A DNA stretch of 64,000 bases from Lithodes maja (GCA_037953745.1 JBAKBP010007916.1:31525-95524), one strand, 5' to 3'; counted from the first letter of the stretch, positions 41,454 through 51,675 are shown. Numbers and translations are program-made. Notes: generated from the sequence alone by a model not told the origin.

Positions 41454-42005
41454 CAGATAGGTCCCATATAAAGCGAGTTCAAACAGTGCGAATTTCGATT
41501 AGTGCGAGCAATGAAATATTAAACAAAATTATCAACCAATGCGAAGACAATCTTTTATTGCGAGTCGGGTGGCAATATGGGTTAAATCCGGGGAGTTTTC
41601 TATTAGTGCGGCCAAAAATGTGTACAGTGCGATAAATTTCCCGCCTGACTCGTGGCATCACTGGTGTTTGAGCAGCTTGGGCATGGAGGGAGGCTGGTCA
41701 GGAAGACATTTTTTACCCAGTACTGTGTGACGCTATCTTGCATTCTCGGATTTGTGATCATATCAAGTGTAGAATTTAAGGTAAGGAAAGGTCTAATTTA
41801 CCATTGATATGCTATATTTATCATTAACATTTGTTCGTGGTATGTTTGTGTCAGTATAAATAACGATATAAGAAAAGATATGTGTGCTATACTGTATATG
41901 GAGGACCGATCGACCAATTACGTTTTTTCCCACAGGATACGTTGTTCACGCAGTGCAAATTCACATAGTGCGACGCACTGTATCGCACTATGCGGGACCG
42001 AGCTG
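41454..42005. mobile_element. TA-flanked MITE, pogo-like, 552 bp
   Basis: Ends CAGATAGGTCCCATATAAAG and inverted CAGCTCGGTCCCGCATAGTG, flanked by TA at 41452-41453 and 42006-42007. 'agtgcga' motifs recur throughout. No transposase. Confidence 0.65.
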
Positions 42006-42007
42006 TA

Positions 42008-42085
42008 CAGCACATACATACATACAAGTTTAAAGACCACTTCATCCACAGAGAGCGTGGTTTTAGTCTCTTTACTGTAGTACAG
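42008..42085 (-). repeat. RTE-like LINE 3' tail fragment
   Basis: (CATA)n followed by 'agtttaaagaccacttcatc' is the inverted 3' end of the 33312-34402 / 19109-19985 family. Confidence 0.5.
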
Positions 42086-42140
42086 TATAATAAAGACTTG
42101 GCACAACACAGCCCCATCATGTCATCACAGTGGTTATTAA

Positions 42141-42621
42141 CCTCTGAAGTGCGCACGGGGGTAAATGAAAACCTCCCCCTGTGCTGACGTATTTGAGGTT
42201 TTTCGTCACTAAAATATTCATTGTACCATTAATAGCATTAATAATTATCCATATGCGCCTATTATGGGTTGATTATAAAGGTATTAACCTGAAACAACAA
42301 TAAAACGAGTGAAAACAGCGTTTGGATGGTCAAAATCGGAGATATAGCCCGCGAGTTGTATAATCTATGGGTGAGGCAAACTCCTTTCCCGCCAATTTCC
42401 CCCAAGGCCACTGAGACACAGTCGATCGATACTCTCTCTCTCTCTCTTGCACTCGATGGCCATCAGTGATGACAACACCCTGCTTGCAACTCGCTAATGT
42501 TAGCACGAAAATATACCTCAGAATAAGGGAATAATAGGGAAAATAGGTGATAACTGAGGAATAGGAGGAAAGTGGGGAAGGAGGGGAGGTAGAGGACTGA
42601 GATTTTGCATGGCCCAGGGGC

Positions 42622-42656
<35 letters not shown>

Positions 42657-42768
42657 AAAAATAATTTTTTTTTCGATGTAAAAAGTTGATTTTTAGTTTT
42701 ACTTACTCCAGAGAGTCTTCCCGCAGTCCGCCGGCCGAACTCTAAAGAGTCTTCCCGCAGTTCCCGGG
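42141..42768. mobile_element. TTAA MITE, CCCGGGAACTGCGG family (copy 2)
   Basis: 628 bp between TTAA 42137-42140 and 42769-42772, in the opposite orientation to 35784-36403 and similar over the whole length. Holds a long A tract near 42627-42655. Confidence 0.8.
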
Positions 42769-42772
42769 TTAA

Positions 42773-43133
42773 GGGGACATGGGCCGGTTTTCTGGACCAC
42801 TTTCTCCCTCGTGTTTAGCCCCATTAGTTTTCAGATGTTAAAATTGTTTGCCCCATTAGTTAGTTGATTTTAAGACATTCCGCCCCATTTCTTCGTCAAT
42901 ATTTAGACCTTTCGTGCTATTTAGGTGTCAATTTTTTCCCTGGCGAACGATAGTGAGCCTGTAATGTTGAAGAACCGGCCTTCGGCTGGGACATTTTTCT
43001 ACCGAAAAATGTACAAATTAATCTAGAAGGGGGATCTAATGAATGTTGTTTTAAATTTGATGGAGGTCTCGGGAGGAAACTAGAAAAATAATGAATACAT
43101 GCAAAAATCGCCTAAAAAGTGAACCATCTCCCC
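42773..43133. mobile_element. TTAA MITE, GGGGASATGG family
   Basis: 361 bp with ends GGGGACATGGGCCGG and inverted GGGGAGATGGTTCAC. TTAA flanks at 42769-42772 (shared with the previous MITE) and 43134-43137. Related decayed sequence at about 1660-1830. Confidence 0.65.
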
Positions 43134-43198
43134 TTAATCTAATCATGTACAATCGGGGGTATTAAGTGTTGTCATAGATTCCAGTGGCTTTCGCTCAA

Positions 43199-43311
43199 AA
43201 AGTGTTATTGGTATCTTTATAGTTACTGGGAAAAGTGCTTATCCCTCAGAGTGGGAAAAAGTGTTATTGGTATCTTTATAGTTACTGGGGAAAGTGCTTA
43301 TCCCTCAGAGT
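43199..43311. repeat. Short tandem duplication (about 57 bp x 2)
   Basis: 'aaagtgttattggtatcttt' and the following bases to 'cttatccctcagagtg' occur twice in a row. Confidence 0.7.
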
Positions 43312-43397
43312 GTTAGTCAGTGTCCGAAACTTTGTGAAATATCTGACAACACTTATTAACCTCGACCGTACCGCACCCAACTGCACTAGGAATAGCC

Positions 43398-43470
43398 ACA
43401 GGGTGTAGCGTGGTTGGTAGAGCACTCACCTGATAACTGTGAGATCAAGGGTTCCAGACTCGGGCCAGCC
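43398..43470 (+). repeat. tRNA-like sequence
   Basis: A-box-like 'tagcgtggttggtagagca' and B-box-like 'gggttccagactc'. The B box is off consensus and the acceptor arms do not pair, so this is a SINE head or pseudogene. Confidence 0.45.
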
Positions 43471-43499
43471 AGTGTGTGTTATGTGAAGTTATGTGTTAT

Positions 43500-43618
43500 G
43501 TGTGTTTAGTAAGCGTTGTTTCCACATAGCGATTTTGATAAGTTAATTTGACTTTATATTGTCTTTGTCCCAGTTTTGGTTTGTTTAGTTTGCAAGTTTT
43601 ACATTTTAAGACATCAGT
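43500..43618 (+). repeat. Penelope-end repeat, 5' copy (candidate pLTR)
   Basis: Shares 'tttagtaagcgttgtttcc' and the run to 'gcaagttttacattttaa' with 49618-49722. The two copies bracket the Penelope-like coding pieces in the same orientation, as pseudo-LTRs would. Confidence 0.55.
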
Positions 43619-43638
43619 GTTGTTGGTGGGGCAATTGA

Positions 43639-43872
43639 GCACTTGCGAGTTTCAGGCTATAAGGATGTTGGTGACGTAAACATCGGTATTAAACAGAAAT
43701 ACAATAATATACAGTAGTTGATATATAATGGATAAAACGTATGTTGAAATTAGTTGTATGTATTTAACTAGCCTATTGTAAATGTACTACAACCGCATTT
43801 TAGCTGGTAATTCTGCTAAATATCAATGTAAAAAACCTTCAACTTCCTTATAGCCTGAAACTCGCAAGTTGG
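43639..43872. mobile_element. MITE with 'cttgcgagtttcaggctata' ends
   Basis: A perfect inverted pair of about 25 bp: 'acttgcgagtttcaggctat...' at 43640 and its reverse complement ending at 43872. Another copy of one end lies at about 52797-52822. It sits between the Penelope 5' repeat and the Penelope coding fragment. The target duplication is unclear. Confidence 0.6.
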
Positions 43873-43873
43873 A

Positions 43874-43982
43874 ATGGTAATTATTTCATAAATGTTTATA
43901 CATATTTTAATAATGCATCACTTAGCTCTACTCCCACTAGTTTTGTATATTTTGATAGAACTAAACTTAAAGATGCCCTTAA
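43874..43982 (+). pseudogene. Penelope-like RT, left fragment
   Basis: About 36 codons ('SSTPTSFVYFDRTKLKDAL') ending at the TTAA where the piggyBac element entered. The frame continues at 48287 with 'FLLFNTYVRFGPYIFKQ'. It lies just before the palm motif of Penelope RT. Confidence 0.6.
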
Positions 43983-44418
43983 CCCTCCAGCCCCGGGGGC
44001 TATAGCTTATGACTGTACTCCTGTACCGGGGGTTTTGAGGATTTTTTACCTATGTTAACTACTCTGTAAAAGAATGAATATTGCATGTAATGTTGTGAAT
44101 AAAAAAAAATAATGTTCCACAAACCTTCCTCTGTCGAATGGCGTTTAGTAGAGGTCTCTAGCCCCTCTGGTTGCATAATGGTGAGCGCGGGAAGACGAGT
44201 GCTTTTTTATGCGGGAATTTCCTCACGCGTCCGAAAGCGTCGGCCCGCCCTGGCTACGACGCACCTAGCCGCTCGCCGCGCCAAAGTATTTATCTCCCTT
44301 AGACGATTTTAGTGTTTGATATTGAGAATGTGATGTTTGTTTTGATATTTTCTAGTTATTTTGAGGCCAATTATATAAAATATGTTTATTAGGGTATCAA
44401 TTTCACTGATATTGGTAA

Positions 44419-44908
44419 TTTTCACTCGATACCGTACATTTTATTAGTAATTGAGGTAGGTTATTGTTGTATTAGGCACTTATTATTCGTTATCACAGGT
44501 GTTTATTATACTTTGGCCATCAAATCTTAGGTCTTGTGTCACTTTCACTTTGACAAATATGCTTTAGAGAGTGTCACTGTCACTGATAATGCTCATTTTC
44601 ACTCGATACCGTACATTTTATTAGTAATTGAGGTAGGTTATTGTTGTATTAGGCACTGATTATTCGTTATCACAGGTGTTTATTATACTTTGGCCATCAA
44701 ATCTTAGGTCTTGTGTCACTTTCACTTTGACAAATATGCTTTAGAGAGTGTCACTGTCACTGATAATGCTCATTTTCACTCGATACCGTACATTTTATTA
44801 GTAATTGAGGTAGGTTATTGTTGTATTAGGCACTGATTATTCATTATCACAGGTGTTTATTATACTTTGGCCATCAAATCTTAGGTCTTGTGTCACTTTC
44901 ACTTAGTT
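44419..44908. repeat. 177-bp tandem repeat, about 2.8 copies
   Basis: Units begin with 'ttttcactcgataccgtac' at 44419, 44596 and 44773, and match almost perfectly. Each includes 'gtgtcactttcacttt' motifs. They lie between the transposase stop and the left end of the piggyBac element. Confidence 0.85.
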
Positions 44909-45173
44909 ATATGATTTGTAAACGTTTTATATACAATTTATTGTGTCTTTTTTCACTGATTTATATATTTCTATAGGTTCTAATCATATGAATGTCACTT
45001 GGTATATACATATGTGTCACTTTCACATATTATTATGGTGGAATTGTATTTGTATCAATTTTCTCATAATACTTGACTTTTTTATTATAATACATTGTTT
45101 TTCTTCCACTTTTTGCCTATATATAATTATAGTGTACATATTGTCATTTTATTGGGCAATTTCAGTATGATTA

Positions 45174-48089
45174 TTAGAACTCCTGCTTGGTGTGGTAAGC
45201 AGCGAAGCACCCTACAGCACAGAGTGCCACCTTGCACTCCACACACTCCGTGGTTGACTTTTTACCTGGGTGCGGCCTCACCCTGCTGTGGTAGCAGACA
45301 TGGCACCGCTTCTGATTTGTTCTTCCTGCTGCATTCTGAGGAAAGTAACCAAGCTGGTGCCTAAGCAGGTATGGAGCAGACTGCAAGCGGTCGATAACGG
45401 CGGGCCCAGGATGTGCCACTGCCCTCTGTGGCGTAGCATACTTCTCCAGGAGCCCCGTCAACACCTGCTTTTGGAACCTCCGCAGGCTGTTGAACTTCAG
45501 GGGTGGGTTCTCATTCCGAAGCCTGTATATATTATAGGCATTCAGAATTGACATGTCCACCATATGCAGAAAGAACTTTTTGTACCATCTGCACGAGGTA
45601 CGCAGGCAGTCAATGAAGCCTATCTGCATGTCGGACTTGTCCACCAGCCTCATGTTGACATTGTAGTCCAGGACAGTATCGGGCTTGGTCACCCTGGCCT
45701 GGGTGCGGCGATCCACCTTGCCAGTCTCCACCATTTCCCCCTTGTGGATGGTGGTCAGGAGGTTGACCTTCCGCTGGTCGTGCCAGTGGATAGCCAGAAT
45801 GGGCCCCGACTTCTTCCTGAAGACATCACCTTTTTTGGTCTTTGCAGGGAAAGTTGGCATGCCCTTCCTTTTCCCTCGTACTGTGCCTACAGTCCCTGTC
45901 TTGCGCTCATGCAGGTACTGTGAGAGAGTGGGGGACGTGTAATAGTTGTCCGTGTAGAGGACGTGATTTTTATGGAAGTAGCGGTCCATCATGGCTTGCA
46001 CCACTGCTCCGCCAAATCCAATGAGGGGGTCCACAAGCACGTCCCCTTCCTTCCCGCTGTACACCAGGAAGTCCAGGACATAGCCAGTTGTGCAGTCGCA
46101 CAGCACAAAGAATTTTATGCCAAAGCGATGTCTTTTGGAGGGGATGTATTGCCGGAAGCTGAGTTTTCCCCGGAACAGCACAAGAGACTCGTCAATGACG
46201 ACCTTGCGGAAGGGCTTGAAGTAGGAGGTGAAGCGGTCTCGCATCATCTCATACAACGTCCTAATCTTCCACAGCTTGTCTGGGCGGTGGACGTCGGTGT
46301 TGGTGACAAGATGGAGCGCTGCGAGGATATCAAGGTACCGGTCGCGAGCCATATATTTCCCGAAGGCAGGGGTTGAAATTAGATCATTGGTGATCCAATA
46401 GTCAGGCAACCTATGCTTCCTGACATGAGGCATTAGCATGGTGAGTGCCAGGAACACCATGAATTCTTGATGAGTCACTGGGGTCCACTTCCTCATATGG
46501 CCCTTGGTCACCTTGCCCAAAAAGTGTACCTGGAATTGGTGCTGCTTGTTTGTCTCTTTGACAACATAGCCTACCACCTCCTCATCAAAGAATGCCTCAA
46601 ATAGTTGGTGTGGTGGAGCATTGGGGCCTGCAGGAAAATTGGGGGTAATGCCTGAACCCTCCAGTGCCTCATCAAAAGGTGGCACATCAGGGTTGTATCC
46701 ATCCCCATCAACTACGTCCTGCCATTGAAAAACGTAGAATGGGTCTTGTCTACGCTGACGAGGAGCTCCAACTGGTAGCCCAGTACGCCCACGGCCAACT
46801 CGGGAGGCGCGCGCCCTAGGGCGGCGGCGAGGGCGTCGGTCAGGGCGGCGGCCAGGGCGGCGGGCAGAAAGACGGGCAGCACGAAGCCGGGCCAAGCGGG
46901 TGGGTCGAGGGTCGTCGATGTCCATATAGTCATCGTCATCGTCAGAGTGGTCATCTTGCCCTGACGGTGGACCTATGTAATCATGGCCAGAGTCTTCAGA
47001 GCGGTGCCCTTCATCATCAGTGGCCCCCACATAATCTGGCGGGGAACCAGTGATGCGTGGGCGGCGTGCGGGTGGGCGAGGTGGGGAAGGAGTGACAGGT
47101 GAGGCTGTGTCCTCCAGAGGTCCCGGGCTCCTTGGCCTGCGACGAGTCACAGAAAGCAATGATTCAGTTTCACTAGGCCCAGGTATTGGGGTGGCGACCT
47201 CAAATACTTCTGCAGGAAGACATGTTGAAGGCGGGAGAGGTGGGGAGGACCGTGGGGAAAGTTGCGGGGACGTATGGCTGGGGCCGGCAGGGGTGGACGC
47301 CGCCGCGGGAGCCTCAAACAAAACTCTCTTACTTTTCTTCATTTTCTTGGTATATTTTCTACCTTTCCCCTTTTCGGCAGCAGTATGTCTCCTGTCGGGG
47401 GACCTAGGAGGCAAATAGGCCGAAAGTGGGGGGTCCTCAACCCTTGGCAATGGTGGGGGTGGTGGGGAAGAATGCGGGGCATCCGGGTCATCTTGGATGG
47501 CGTGGGTAGATAAGGGAGACAATGGCGGTCGAGAAGGGTCACCACGCTGACCCTCACTCACAGCCTCATCCTCACCAACTATTTTAGCTTGTTCCCTAGC
47601 TGCTGCGGCCGCCTTTTCAAGTATTTTTAACTTGTAGAAATGCAGCTTGAAAGGCGATTTACCTGGGGAAGGGCTTGGAGTCGTGTCACTTATGCGAAAT
47701 TTTGTTTGTGACCTTGAACTCTCCCACTCACTCACTCTCGCAAGTTCACTTTCTTGAGGTAAACCAGCTTCCTCAACAACTGGTACATCACGTACATCAC
47801 CTTCATCACTCTCATCACTCTCAAATTCTTTCTCAAATCCCAGGAATTGTTCTTTATCACTCTCATGGCCATAATCACTCGACTTATAATTACTCGAGTG
47901 GTCACTCACTTCTTCATCAATCTTATGCTTGGCATCAGCTTTCTCATAAAGTCTCAAAGTCGTCTCAATACCTCCGGGAGATAACACATTTAGGCGATGG
48001 CGTCGGGGTAAGGCACGACGCACTATCAAGGGCGTCGTAGGAAGCACGATGTCGGACACGGCGGAATCACTATTTGGTGTACTGTCCAT
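45174..48089 (-). CDS. piggyBac-like transposase (DDE_Tnp_1_7), 971 aa
   Basis: Cuts and pastes the element at TTAA. About 480 residues of acidic, Pro-rich and Arg-rich sequence, including 'RRPGRRPDRRPRRRPRAR', precede the catalytic domain and are long for the family (commonly about 600 residues in total). The catalytic Asp residues are D633 in 'VVIDESLVLFRGK', D714 in 'LYTDNYYTS' and D817 in 'NMRLVDKSDMQ', with spacing close to piggyBac (81 and 103 versus 78 and 101). The C-terminus is a Cys/His-rich finger ('RCHVCYHSRVR', 'ECVECKVALC'), which in piggyBac binds the ends. The frame is intact and I chose the first ATG, at 48089. A later internal start is possible. Confidence 0.92.
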   Translation of the reverse strand: MDSTPNSDSAVSDIVLPTTPLIVRRALPRRHRLNVLSPGGIETTLRLYEKADAKHKIDEEVSDHSSNYKSSDYGHESDKEQFLGFEKEFESDESDEGDVRDVPVVEEAGLPQESELARVSEWESSRSQTKFRISDTTPSPSPGKSPFKLHFYKLKILEKAAAAAREQAKIVGEDEAVSEGQRGDPSRPPLSPLSTHAIQDDPDAPHSSPPPPPLPRVEDPPLSAYLPPRSPDRRHTAAEKGKGRKYTKKMKKSKRVLFEAPAAASTPAGPSHTSPQLSPRSSPPLPPSTCLPAEVFEVATPIPGPSETESLLSVTRRRPRSPGPLEDTASPVTPSPPRPPARRPRITGSPPDYVGATDDEGHRSEDSGHDYIGPPSGQDDHSDDDDDYMDIDDPRPTRLARLRAARLSARRPGRRPDRRPRRRPRARASRVGRGRTGLPVGAPRQRRQDPFYVFQWQDVVDGDGYNPDVPPFDEALEGSGITPNFPAGPNAPPHQLFEAFFDEEVVGYVVKETNKQHQFQVHFLGKVTKGHMRKWTPVTHQEFMVFLALTMLMPHVRKHRLPDYWITNDLISTPAFGKYMARDRYLDILAALHLVTNTDVHRPDKLWKIRTLYEMMRDRFTSYFKPFRKVVIDESLVLFRGKLSFRQYIPSKRHRFGIKFFVLCDCTTGYVLDFLVYSGKEGDVLVDPLIGFGGAVVQAMMDRYFHKNHVLYTDNYYTSPTLSQYLHERKTGTVGTVRGKRKGMPTFPAKTKKGDVFRKKSGPILAIHWHDQRKVNLLTTIHKGEMVETGKVDRRTQARVTKPDTVLDYNVNMRLVDKSDMQIGFIDCLRTSCRWYKKFFLHMVDMSILNAYNIYRLRNENPPLKFNSLRRFQKQVLTGLLEKYATPQRAVAHPGPAVIDRLQSAPYLLRHQLGYFPQNAAGRTNQKRCHVCYHSRVRPHPGKKSTTECVECKVALCAVGCFAAYHTKQEF

Positions 48090-48286
48090 GATGGCGTCGG
48101 GGTAGATACTGTTGTTGTGGCGTCGTTGACGCCGGGTGGCGCCACCTACCGCCCAATCATCACAAAATGTGCGCGCGGCTTTCGAAAATCAAGCACGAAA
48201 GCAAGGGGCGTACATGAGGCCATCCGGGTTGCGCGGGCCGAGTATGTTATGGGCGTATATGAGGTCATCCGGGTTGGAGGGGTTAA

Positions 48287-48957
48287 ATTCCTCCTTTTCA
48301 ATACTTATGTTAGATTCGGGCCGTACATTTTCAAACAAATATTAGGAATTCCTATGGGTGGAAATGCTAGCCCTTTAATTGCAGACTTATTCTTGCTTGC
48401 TTTAGAATTTAAATATATAAAATACTTAGTTGACAGTAGCAAGAAAAATAAAATTCCAGAAAAATTAGCACTTGCTAAACTGTTAAGTAATAATAGTAGA
48501 TATATTGATGATATTCTTGTTTGCAATTTGTTAAATTTTAATCAAGTTGCTAAACTTATTTACCCTAATTCTATTCCCCTCACACAATGTAACGTAAATT
48601 ATAAAGTTGAACATTTTCTTGATATAAATATAGAGATTGTTAATGAACAGTGCATACTTAAAGTATATCACAAAGTTGATGATTTTAATTTTAACGTAAT
48701 AAACTTTCCTTTCCCTAGTAGTAATATCGATAGTAAAATAACTTATAATTGTTTTTATTCCCAATTAATAAGATTTTGTAAAATCTGCACTAAAGTAGAT
48801 GACTTTTGGGCTAGAGCTAGGTTACTATACACTCTTAGTGGACAGAGGTTTTGAGGCAAGTAAATTGTTCCATAAATTTAATCTTTTTAGGGTCAATTAT
48901 TGTGACTGTATTCTAAAATTTGACATCAATAATTTTAATCAAGCATTTTTAACTTGA
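48287..48957 (+). pseudogene. Penelope-like reverse transcriptase, right fragment
   Basis: Contains 'GIPMGGNASPLIADLFLLAL' and catalytic 'SRYIDDILVCNLLNF', both typical of Penelope-like RT. The in-frame stop near 48854 is caused by a one-base shift. In the next frame 'GFEASKLFHKFNLFRVNYCD' continues to a stop near 48957. No GIY-YIG endonuclease follows, so this is either an endonuclease-lacking lineage or one with the endonuclease at the N-terminus (Naiad/Chlamys type). The upstream part is lost behind the piggyBac element. Confidence 0.8.
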
Positions 48958-49617
48958 AGTTTCTTGTATAACCTCTGCTTACTTTTTGTCTGTATTTATT
49001 GTTTATCTTTTTCTTTTTCTATTATTAATATTAATATTGATGATTTTTTAAATTTATTGTTCTTGTTAAAAGAGTACTCTTTGTTTAAATCTGTTGTTAC
49101 TTCATATTTTGCAATTATTTGTCTTTATATTATATGTATTCATTGTCGATAGTATCAATTGCTTACTTTTGTGATTTCCTTAATTTATTTGTGCTATAAA
49201 TGTAGGTTATTTGTAGGGTAGTTATTGATAGGGGTCACTTGAGGCATGCTATGCTTACAGGTACCTACCCGATAGCACTATCGTTAGTGAGTGCTGTACT
49301 GTATTTTATATATTATTTTGTAATAGTATAGATATCTTATCAATATTTGTATTTTGTACTATTGTTAATGTCTTGTCATGTTGCAAATTTGATTTTAAAT
49401 AATATTTTGACATTTAACATGTAGTTTCTTTATTCATGCAGAGTTTAGTAAAATTTGCCAGAACGTCCCGGACTTCCCAAACTTGACTACTTCCTTTAAC
49501 GTGACGATAGTGCGTTGTTATATGTGCGATTAGTTTGCTTGGGAAACAGATTAACTTGCTCATGTAGTAATGTACACCCTATGTGGTGGATTGTGTTCTT
49601 TTATTTAATAATTTTCA
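48958..49617 (+). other. Penelope-like 3' non-coding region
   Basis: AT-rich, with no ORF. The last 180 bp match 39700-39870 in reverse, which supports its being part of the element. Confidence 0.5.
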
Positions 49618-49722
49618 TTTTAGTAAGCGTTGTTTCCACATAGCGATTTTGATAATTTAATTTGACTTTATATTGTCCTTGTCCCAATTTTGGTTTGTTT
49701 GGTTTGCAGGTTTTGCATTTTA
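49618..49722 (+). repeat. Penelope-end repeat, 3' copy (candidate pLTR)
   Basis: Pairs with 43500-43618. Similar pieces are dispersed at about 4730, 7600-8711, 39595, 53490, 58588 and 60302. Confidence 0.55.
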
Positions 49723-49787
49723 ATCTGTAACAACTGTCCACTGAAGTCCCTGAAACATCAGGGCACCCACCCTAGCCCAGCTCTTAA

Positions 49788-49992
49788 CCCCTTCTGTACC
49801 AGAGACATTTTGAATCATATTTTGTGCACTACAAAACTATTTTATTCAGCGTAGGGAGGACGTCCACCAAATTAAAAGGTTACAAACTATCTCAATGAAT
49901 CCTTTCGCCACCATATATCCTTCCGAAACTACACAAAATCGTCTAAATATAGCTAGACTAATATTACAAAGACGTCGTCGGTACAGAAGGGG
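49788..49992. mobile_element. TTAA MITE, CCCCTTCTGTACC family
   Basis: 205 bp between TTAA 49784-49787 and 49993-49996. Ends CCCCTTCTGTACC inverted perfectly. Related to 38372-38585. Confidence 0.8.
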
Positions 49993-50215
49993 TTAATTTA
50001 AGCAGAGAGTGCATGCTGGGAAAAACGCATCATAGCGGCTTTGATCTGAACATCAATCTACATGCATATATTTGCATAAAACGCATCATAGCGGCTTTGA
50101 TATGCATGTATTTGCATAAAACGCATCATAGCGGCTTTGATTTGAACATCAATCTACATGCATATATTTGCATAAAACGCATCATAGCGGCTTTGATCTG
50201 AACATCAATCTACAT

Positions 50216-50623
50216 GGTGATGGGCTGGTCTATCAGAGTGAGAACTGAGCGATCTCTGCCATACCCATAGCTTACTCTGACTGTTCCTTTTACTTATATA
50301 TTTTCTAGATCTCAAGTGACGGCGTCTCTAACATGGATTGACCTCCCAATCTACCATGATTGGAAGCCAAAGCGTCACATTCTTCCTTTGCCCCTCAACT
50401 TTCTCTTCATAATTGCTGAGGGGCACAGGGCCCTGGGTGGGGCTTTGGTTTCCCGGGCGTTTCCGCACCCTCCTTAGCTCCCCGCCATGGAGTGGCTTCG
50501 GTCACCCAGGCTTTATTGTGGTCGGCAGGGAGGGTTCTTTGGGGGCGCTCGATTATGGCCTTGGCCTTATTCGGGGCCTTGGGGCTGTTCGGCCAGGCAG
50601 CTTGAGGAACAACAACAACAACA
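50216..50623 (+). mobile_element. AAC-tailed retroposon with 14-bp duplication
   Basis: Flanked by ACATCAATCTACAT at 50202-50215 and 50624-50637. 5'-truncated relative to the copy at 3345 and ends in (AAC)n. Confidence 0.8.
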
Positions 50624-50697
50624 ACATCAATCTACATGCATATATTTGCATAAAACGCATCATAACAGCTTTGATCTGAACATCAATCTACATGCAT

Positions 50698-51240
50698 TTT
50701 AGGGGAGGTAGGGGAGGTGTGGTGGAGTGGTCTTGCCACTGGCCTGGTAATCCAAAGGTCCCGGGTTCAAATCCCGATGTATCAATGGGAAGATATTATT
50801 GGGATGGAATTTGTGCTGTACCTAGTATCAGTGCATTACCACAAGCCCACCGAAACGTCAATAAAATACCCTCATTGTTCCCTGATTAAATAGCACTGTA
50901 TGAATATTCCCATATTCAAAATATGCTATAGGGGTGCAATGCCTGGTGAGTTATCTGCTCAACAGGTGGCGTTGTGTGTGTGTAAGTGTGAGAGTCCGAG
51001 TGTAGGGGGTGAGACTGTGAAGCACGGGAACGAGGTGGCTTCAGAGATGGGGTCGTTTCGGGCCAGGAGTGAGCACCGTGCCTCATGTGAAGGCAAGATG
51101 GCAGGTGCTCGTTAAACTCTGCGTGCTTCACATGTCTCACTCCCTAGACTGGAACAAGACCTCACGGGCTTCACTGTTCATTGTAAAGCGGTGAATGTTA
51201 AGGCTCTCAGCCTATGCCCGAGAGGAAGTAAGTTGGAATA

Positions 51241-51262
<22 letters not shown>
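50698..51262 (+). mobile_element. tRNA-derived SINE, about 560 bp, poly(A) tail
   Basis: The head has A-box-like 'tggtggagtggtcttgcc' and B-box-like 'gggttcaaatcccg'. The body holds 'cgaaacgtcaataaaatacc' and the 3' end is a run of about 19 A then TA repeats. A second copy, minus strand, is at 54600-55095. Confidence 0.7.
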
Positions 51263-51275
<13 letters not shown>

Positions 51276-51675
51276 GCATAAAACGCATCATAACAGCTTT
51301 GATCTGAACATCAATCTACATGCATCATTGCATATATTTGCATAAAACGCATCATAACAGCTTTGATCTGAACATCAATCTACATGCATATATTTGCATA
51401 AAACGCATCATAGCGGCTTTGATCTGAACATCAATCTACATGCATATATTTGCATAAAACGCATCATAGCGGCTTTGATCTGAACATCAATCTACATGCA
51501 TATATTTGCATAAAACGCATCATAACAGCTTTGATCTGAACATCAATCTACATGCATATATTTGCATAAAACGCATCATAGCGGCTTTGATCTGAACATC
51601 AATCTACATGCATATATTTGCATAAAGAAAATTGCAAGAGCTCATAAACATTTGTCAGTAGCTGTACAAGAGTTA

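Larger units (their letters stand above)
43983..48282 (-). mobile_element. piggyBac-like DNA transposon, complete, 4.3 kb
   Basis: Flanked by TTAA at 43979-43982 and 48283-48286. Ends CCCTCCAGCCCCGG and inverted CCCCTCCAACCCGG. It carries one intact transposase gene on the minus strand, a 177-bp tandem repeat in the 3' region and a duplicated subterminal 'atgaggycatccgggttg' near 48211-48277. It splits a Penelope-like RT reading frame. Confidence 0.88.
50025..51632 (+). repeat. 56-bp minisatellite invaded by two retroposons
   Basis: The unit runs from 'tgcatatatttgcataaaac' through 'gcatcatagcggctttgatc' to 'tgaacatcaatctaca'. Variants read 'catagcgg' or 'cataacag'. About four units precede the insertion at 50216, one lies between the insertions, and about six follow 51262. 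Confidence 0.85.

Noticed and set aside
41879..42187. Several 60-90 residue ORFs around 41.9-42.2 kb
   Set aside because: They lie in a TA-flanked MITE, a LINE tail and the start of a TTAA MITE, and have no family similarity that I recognise.
50025..51632. CRISPR array
   Set aside because: The DNA is eukaryotic, and the units are contiguous 56-bp repeats without unique spacers.
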